64,000 nucleotides of DNA from the NCBI GenBank assembly GCA_028571685.1, contig CM053166.1, forward strand, positions 63,884,111 to 63,948,110, given 5' to 3'. The stretch is from Heterohyrax brucei. Its lineage: Eukaryota > Chordata > Mammalia > Hyracoidea > Procaviidae. Under the pieces are notes generated by a model that saw nothing but the letters and a program-made list of their open reading frames with translations, was not told where the DNA came from and did no database searches. The position numbers and the translations under genes are program-made. Positions within the stretch are counted from its first letter, which is position 1. The number at the start of each line of letters is the position of its first letter. Positions 57,775-64,000 of the stretch are shown here, piece by piece.

Positions 57775-57782
57775 TAGCTAAG

Positions 57783-57822
57783 TAAAAAAAAAACCCACTG
57801 CTGTCAAGTCAGCTCCAATTCA
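57783..57822 (-). mobile_element. Ultra-short (40 bp) AfroSINE tail insertion with 8-bp TSD
   Basis: An A-run followed by 'cccactgctgtcaagtcagc' and 'tccaattca': only the 3' end of an AfroSINE in reverse. TAGCTAAG flanks it at 57775-57782 and 57823-57830. Confidence 0.9.
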
Positions 57823-57863
57823 TAGCTAAGACTGTTATATAAGTATTCATCATAAAGGGAAAT

Positions 57864-58043
57864 AACAACAACAACAACACACACAAAAAACAATGCCGTC
57901 AAGTCAATTCTGACTCATAGCGACTCTATAGGACAGAGTAGAACTGCTGCACAGAGTTTCCAAGGAGCACATGGTGGATTTGGACTGTCAACCTTTTGGT
58001 TAGCAAACATAGCACTTAACCACTATACCACCATGGTTTCTAG
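57864..58043 (-). mobile_element. AfroSINE, antisense, with TSD
   Basis: Full short type with an (AAC)n start. A perfect 10-bp repeat AAAGGGAAAT at 57854-57863 and 58044-58053 flanks it. Confidence 0.95.
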
Positions 58044-58053
58044 AAAGGGAAAT

Positions 58054-59049
58054 GTATACCCCAAATGTGAGTTATGCAATATTACTGAGAAATTCTTGAA
58101 ATTTTGTATCTGTTCGGCACACCCTAGGTTCAGTCTTACTCACTTACTCAAAGGCTGGGGAGGGACCAAGTCTCCTCATTCTTATTCTAGCAATTACAAT
58201 AAAATTATAGGACCTCTACTTCCATCATTTGAGAAATGTTTCTTTGGCAGTATAAGGCTCTACAAAATACATTATTGATTATATACCACTGGGACTCTTT
58301 TCAGTTTAAGTTAAATTGCTTAATTTTAACTTCACATTTCAAGGCAGCAAACACTGTAAACACACAAAAGCCAATATAAAAGCCTCCTATTACACTCAAT
58401 TTTCCTTAGACTTCTGTATTTATTAAAGGGTTTTCTCTCTGAGGAAATAAATATTAAAATGACTTTCTCAATCTGAAAGAAATTATTTAAAACATTTCTT
58501 GTCTGTTATTGGACTTATTCTCAATTCCTGGAACAAAACAGAATTTTTTTCTTTAGAAATCTATGAAATACCACACTGTTCTATGCATTTCATATATGCA
58601 TCATCATCTAAAATCTTTATCACGTCATACCAACTGTTAATAAGTACTGCCATACACAAAAGACAGTAATTCATATGAACTCCTTTCTCTTAGGCTCTCT
58701 GCTGGTTCTAAAGATTTTATATTTACATAGACTTTTTCATCCAGGGCACATGGATGAAATATAAACAAACTCAAATCAAAAATCATTTTACAAGCCAGTA
58801 CACATAGGTATAATGCCACAGGGATTTCACTTCAGATATTCTAGAATCAATATTATATCATTTTCAGTAGTGCTACATGCCTATAACATTAAAGAATAAT
58901 TCTGCCAGGTCTAGGAGGTGGTTAACAGATGAATGATGCCATATGTACCTTTTAACAAGAGATCAAAGCAGAATCTATTTAAATATTCTAATTTCTCTTT
59001 CTGCAAAGAAATGAATTATGAAGTTTAAAAACAATGAAATCAGAAAATA
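58054..59049. other. Intron, unassigned
   Basis: AT-rich; no EFHC2 exon or confident repeat. Confidence 0.45.
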
Positions 59050-59734
59050 ACATCAAGACAGTTGAGGCCAAGATGGCAAAGTAGTCAGACAGTTCCTGTG
59101 ATCACTCTTATTAAAAAAAGATCAGATGAAACAAGTGAATCAATAATACATGACAATCTAGGAGCCCTGAACATGAAAGGCAAAGTTGAGGAATCCAAGT
59201 GAACAGCAAAATACAAAAGAGTAATATACAGAATTCTTCAAGAGATCTGGAAAGAGATCAGGCAAAACACAGAACAACCCAAAAACACACTGGCAAAGCA
59301 ATAAAGAAAGTTAAGAAGATTAAACAAAAGCATAATGAAAAATCCAGCAGGCTGGAAGAATCCTTAGAAAGACAGCAAAGAGAAATCTAGAATTTAACAA
59401 TAAAATTTCAGAATTAGACGACTCTGTCATTGGAGCAGAATTGAGGCAATGAAAGTCAGAACTAGTGAGACTGACACCAACATATTTAAGGAAAAATTAG
59501 ATGAAAAGTTTTTTTAAAAATGAAGAAACCAAAAGAATTATATGAGACTTTATCAAGAATAATTTATGAAGGACTAGAGTACCAGAACAGAGGATAACAG
59601 AAAACACAGAAAAAAAACTGTTGAAAACTTGTTGGTAGAAAACTGCCCTGATATAATGAAATAGGAGAAGACATCTATCCAAGATGGTTGTTGAACCCCA
59701 TACACTATACATCTACTATATGTAGATACATACA

Positions 59735-59786
59735 TAGATAGATATATAGATACTATATATATATGACATATATATATATATATAAC
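59735..59786. repeat. AT/GATA-type simple repeat
   Basis: 'agatagatatatagatac' followed by (AT)n, interrupting the old L1. Confidence 0.9.
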
Positions 59787-61862
59787 CCACCAGGGTTAAC
59801 CAGTGAAAACAAGGAAGATCTAAATACCACCATCAACTTCAACCACCACAGCACTTCACCCAACAGCAGCCAATTATACTTTCTTTTCCAATGCACGTGG
59901 AACATTTTCCAGAATAGACCACATATTAGACCATAAAGCAAACCTTAAAAAAATTCAGAGCATCGAAATATTATTAAGCATCTTTTCAGATCATAAAGCC
60001 ATAAAAGTAGAAATTAATAACAGAAAAAGAAAAAAATATCAAACACATGGAAACTGAACATCTTGTTCAGAAACTACTGAGTTATAGAAGAAATCAAGAG
60101 AGGCATGCAGACATTCACAAACAAATGAGAATGAAAACACATCCTACTGGAACCTTTGGGACACAGCAAAAGCAGTGCTCAGAAGCCAATTTACAGCAAT
60201 AAATGCACACATCCAAAAAGAAGGGCCCCAATCAAAGTAGTAATACTACAACTTGAACAAGTAGAAAGAGAACAGCAAAACAAGCCCTCAGGCACCAGGA
60301 TAAACCAAATAATAAAAAATAGGGCAGAATTAGATGAAATGGAGAATAGAAAAATGACTGAAACAGTTAACAAGACCAAAGCCTTTTTCTTTGAAAAGAT
60401 CAACAAAATTGATAATCCATTGGTCAAACTGAAAAAAGAAAACCAGGAGAGGAAGCAAATAAGCTGAATAAGAAATGAGATAGGCAACATTACAACAGAT
60501 TCAACTGAGATTAACAGAATCATAGCAGAGTACTAGGAAAAACTGTACTCTAACAAATTTGAAAACCAGAAGAAATGATCAGATTTCTGGAAATGCACCA
60601 CCTATCTAAACTAACACAAACACAGGTAGAGCAACTAAATAAACCTATAACAAAAGACGTTGGAAAGGTAATTAAAAATTCCCAACAACAACAAAAACTT
60701 GGCCCCGACAGCATTACTGGAGAATTATATCAAACTTTCAGAGAAGAGCAGACACCACTACTACTAAAGGTATTTCAGACAATAAGCCAGTATAACCCTG
60801 GTATCAAAACCAGGTAAAGATACCACTTAAAAGAAAATTACAGACAAATATCCCTCAAGAACTTAAATGCAAAAATCTGTATAAAATTCTAGCCAACAGA
60901 ACTCAACAACATATCAAAAAAATAATTTACCAGGACTAAGTGGGATTCATACCAGGGATGCAGGGATGGTTCAACATTTAAAAACAATTGATGTAATCCA
61001 TTACATAAATAAAACAAAGGGCAAGATCACATGATCTTATCAACTGATACAGAAAAGGCATTTGACAAACTCCAACACTGTCGTTATAAAAACTCTCAGC
61101 AAAATAGGAATAGAGGGAAAATTCCTCAACATAATAAAGGGCATTTATACAAAGCCCACAGTCAACACCATCCTAAATGGAAAGAGTTTGAAAGCATTCC
61201 CCATGAGAACAGAAACTAGACAAGAACGCTCTTTGTCACCACTCTTATTCAACATTGTGATAGAGGTATTAGTTGAAGCAATTAGGCTACAAAAAATAAA
61301 GGCAATTCAAATCAGTAAGGAAGAAGTAAAAGTGTCTCTATATGCAGATGATATAGTCTTATCCACAGAAAACTACAGAATCCACACACACAAAAAACCA
61401 AAAACCTACTGAAACTAATACAAGAGTTCAGCAAGCATCAGGATATAAAATAAACATACAAAAATCAGTTGGATTCATCTACACCAACAAAGAGAGTATC
61501 AAAGAGAAAGTCACCAAACCAATACCACTTACAATAAACTCCAAGTAGATGAAATACTTAGGAATAAATCCAGTCAGAGACATGAAAGACCTATACAAAG
61601 AAAATTATAAGACACTATTACAAGGAACCAAATGGAACCTAAATAAGTGGAAAAACATTTTCTTGCTCATAGATACGAAGACTGAACATTTTGAAACGTC
61701 TATTCTATCCAAAGCGATCTACAGATATAATGCAATCACAATCTAAATTCTAACAGCATTTTTTAAAAAATCAACTTCAGATGAAAAGATAAGATGCCCC
61801 AAATAAACAAAACAGTGCTAAAGAAGAACAAAATGACAGGCCTCACGCCACCTGATTTTAAA

Positions 61863-62030
61863 AACAAACCAAACCCATTGCCACTGAGTCGATTTTAAAT
61901 CATAGAAATCCTAAAGGACAGAGTACAACTGCCTCATAGAGCTCCCAAGGAAGGTCTAGTGGACTCAAATTGCTAACCTTTTTGTTAGCAGTTGTAGCAC
62001 TTAACCACTATGCCATCAGCATTTCCCATC
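61863..62030 (-). mobile_element. AfroSINE, antisense, within the old L1
   Basis: 'accaaacccattgccactga' to 'aaccactatgccatcagcat'. L1 sequence resumes after it (VVKTPSYWYN-like frame). Confidence 0.93.
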
Positions 62031-62707
62031 TTATCTTATAACCTGTTATATTGTCACAGTTGTCAAAACACCCTCGTACTGGTACAACAACAGATACATA
62101 GACCAATGGAAGAGAACTGAGAATCCAACCATAAAATTATCCACCTATAAGTAGCTGATATTTCACAAATACTCAGTCTATTAAATGGGAAGAAGATAGT
62201 CTCTTTAACAAATGATGTTGACATAACTGGATATCTACCTGCAAAAAGGAATAAATAAAACAAGACCCATTCCTCACACCTTACACAAAACTAACTCAAA
62301 ATGGATCAAAGACCTAAATATGATATCTAAAACAATAAATGCCACAGAAGAAAAAAGAGAAACAACACTATGAGCCCTACCTAATACATGGCATAAACAG
62401 AATACAAAACATTACTAACACTGAACAAACATCAGAATGCAAAGTAGGTAACTGGGAACTCCTAAAAATCAAACACATATGCTCACCAAAAGAGTTAAAA
62501 CATAACCTACAGAATGGCAAAAAACTGTTGGGCTATGACAAATCCAATAAGTGTCAAATCTCTAAAATCTACAAGATACTACAAAATCTTATCAACAAAA
62601 AGCAAGTAACCCAATTAAAAAATGGGCAAAGGATATGAACAGGCATTTTGCCAAAGAAGTCATTCAAGTAGTTAACAATTATACGAGGAATGTCCATGAT
62701 TGGTAGT

Positions 62708-63232
62708 TGTCATGGATTGAATTGTGTCCCTCCCAAAATATGTGTAGCCATGTGGCTGGACCATGATTCCAAGTATCTTGTGATGTCCTCCATTTTGTGG
62801 TTTCCCTATGCTGTATGTTAAAGGATTAGGGTGGGGCTATAGATCCCTTTATAAGATCACCTCCCTGTTCTACTGTAAAAGGAGTTTCCCTGGAGTATGG
62901 CTTGCCCTACCCTTAATCCTTTCATCCTGCAAGAGATAAAAGGAAAGATAAGCAGGCTGAGAACTGGGAACCTCACACCCTCAAGCAAGCAGCACCAGGA
63001 GAAGAGCACGTCCTTCAGACATGAGGTTCCTGTGTCAAGATGCTCCATGGACAAAGACCGATACAATAACAGACTTTCCTCTAGAGCTGACAAGAGGGAA
63101 AAACCTTCCTCTGGAGCAGACATCCTGAATTTGGACTTGTAGCCTACCAGACTGTGTAAGAATAAACCTTCCTTTGTTACATCCATCCACTTTGTGGTAT
63201 TTCTGTTAGAGCAGCACTAGCTGACTAAAACA
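62708..63232 (+). mobile_element. Solo LTR, MaLR/MST-like family (copy 6), within the old L1
   Basis: Starts TGTCATGGATTGAATTGTG, ends GACTAAAACA, 525 bp. Perfect TSD GTAGT at 62703-62707 and 63233-63237. L1 ORF2 sequence continues on both sides. Confidence 0.97.
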
Positions 63233-63827
63233 GTAGTCATTAGAGAAATGCAAATTGAAACTACACAGAGATACAATGTCACCACAATAGGGTTAGCATT
63301 AATTTAAAAAATACAAGATAATAAATTTTGAAGAGGTTGTGGAGATACATTGCTGGTAGGTATATAAAATGGTACAACCACTTTGGAAATCAACTAGGCA
63401 GTTCTGTAAAAAGCTAGAAATAAAAGTACTATATGATCCATCAATCCTACTCCTTGGAATATACCCTAAAGAAATAAGCACTGTCACTCAAATAGATACA
63501 TGCACACCCGTATTTACTGCAACACTGTTCACAATGACAAAAAAGATAGAAACAACTTAGATGCCCATCAACAGATGAATGAATAAACAAATCATGGTAT
63601 AGTTACACAATGGAATACTACACAGTGATAAGCAATGATGAATCTCCAAAACATCTCATAACATGGAGGAATCTGGGAGGCATAATGCTGACTGAAATTA
63701 TTCACCAAAGGATATTATTTTATGAGACCACAATTATTAGAACTTAAGAAAAGTTTAAACACTGAAGAAAACATTCTTTGATGGTTACAAAGGTAAGAAA
63801 AGAGAGGAGCATTTAATTCACTATGTA

Positions 63828-63985
63828 ACCAAATCCATTGCTGTGAAGTCAATTCTGACTTATAGTGACCATATAGGCAGAGTACAATTGCCTGATAGAG
63901 TTTCCATGCAGTGCCTGGCAGATGTGAACTACTAACCTTTGGTTAACAGCTGAAGTACTTAACCACTACACCACCAGGGTTTCCA
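63828..63985 (-). mobile_element. AfroSINE, antisense
   Basis: 'aaccaaatccattgctgtga' to 'ccactacaccaccagggttt'. It sits at the end of the old L1. Confidence 0.93.
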
Positions 63986-64000
63986 AATATATAGTAGACA

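Larger units (their letters stand above)
59050..63815 (+). mobile_element. Old L1, nearly full length, interrupted
   Basis: Starts with 'gaggccaagatggcaaagta' (L1 5' type). ORF1-like coiled-coil remnants lie at 59199-59640. The ORF2 endonuclease end is at about 59870-60050 (GTFSRIDHILDHKANLKK), the linker at 60200-60470 (FFEKINKIDNPL), the reverse transcriptase around 61030-61400 with intact [10 protein letters not shown], and the thumb and C-terminal blocks to 63660 (LLGIYP at about 63440). Interrupted by an AfroSINE (61863-62030) and a solo LTR (62708-63232). Many stops; inactive. Antisense to EFHC2. Confidence 0.9.

Overview
This is mammalian, clearly afrotherian (probably paenungulate/elephant-like) genomic DNA. 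The lineage call rests on many AfroSINE copies on both strands, an RTE retroposon sharing the same 3' tail, and several L1 copies. There are no prokaryotic-type operons and no complete gene. The only host gene I recognise is EFHC2 (EF-hand domain containing 2, a ciliary axoneme protein with DM10 domains; X-linked in human). It runs on the minus strand. Seven internal exons, all with AG/GT splice sites and mutually consistent phases, lie at 56754-56503, 53974-53861, 53495-53357, 36043-35878, 24195-24053, 18802-18606 and 15628-15498. They encode the second DM10 domain, the linker, the third DM10 domain and the start of the C-terminal region. I found no exon for the N-terminal DM10 domain in 56755-64000, nor for the EF-hand part in 1-15497; these probably lie outside the window.

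Layout. 1-5765: two 5'-truncated L1 copies in series. 5766-15497: old intron sequence with AfroSINE, L2, MIR, two MaLR-type LTRs and an L1 tail nested in one of them. 15498-24195: three exons, plus a rearranged mariner that contains a chimeric NUMT (19525-20953). 24400-26988: an L1 with a clear target-site duplication (TSD). 29470-30855: L2. 30860-32515: a decayed RTE. 36955-38118: an L1 tail. 38193-42273: two solo LTRs and several AfroSINEs. 42535-51690: a dense pile-up of L1, RTE and LTR, including a nearly identical inverted RTE pair, a 333-bp tandem duplication and two oppositely oriented solo LTRs 15 bp apart. 52000-58050: three exons and scattered SINEs. 59050-63815: an old, nearly full-length L1 interrupted by an AfroSINE and by a solo LTR.

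The most unusual signal is a set of ultra-short insertions (24-40 bp). They consist only of the last bases of the RTE/AfroSINE 3' tail, yet several are flanked by perfect 8-13 bp direct repeats (28354-28417, 39421-39465, 55200-55247, 57775-57830). They look like retrotransposition events that stopped almost at once. Second is a NUMT with order COX2 end, tRNA-Lys, ATP8 start, internal ND5, ATP6 end, COX3 start: an ND5 piece replaces the ATP8/ATP6 middle.

Coordinates of exons, solo LTRs and TSD-flanked elements were read base by base. Ends of old repeats are approximate. Family names come from recognition by eye, not from a database search.
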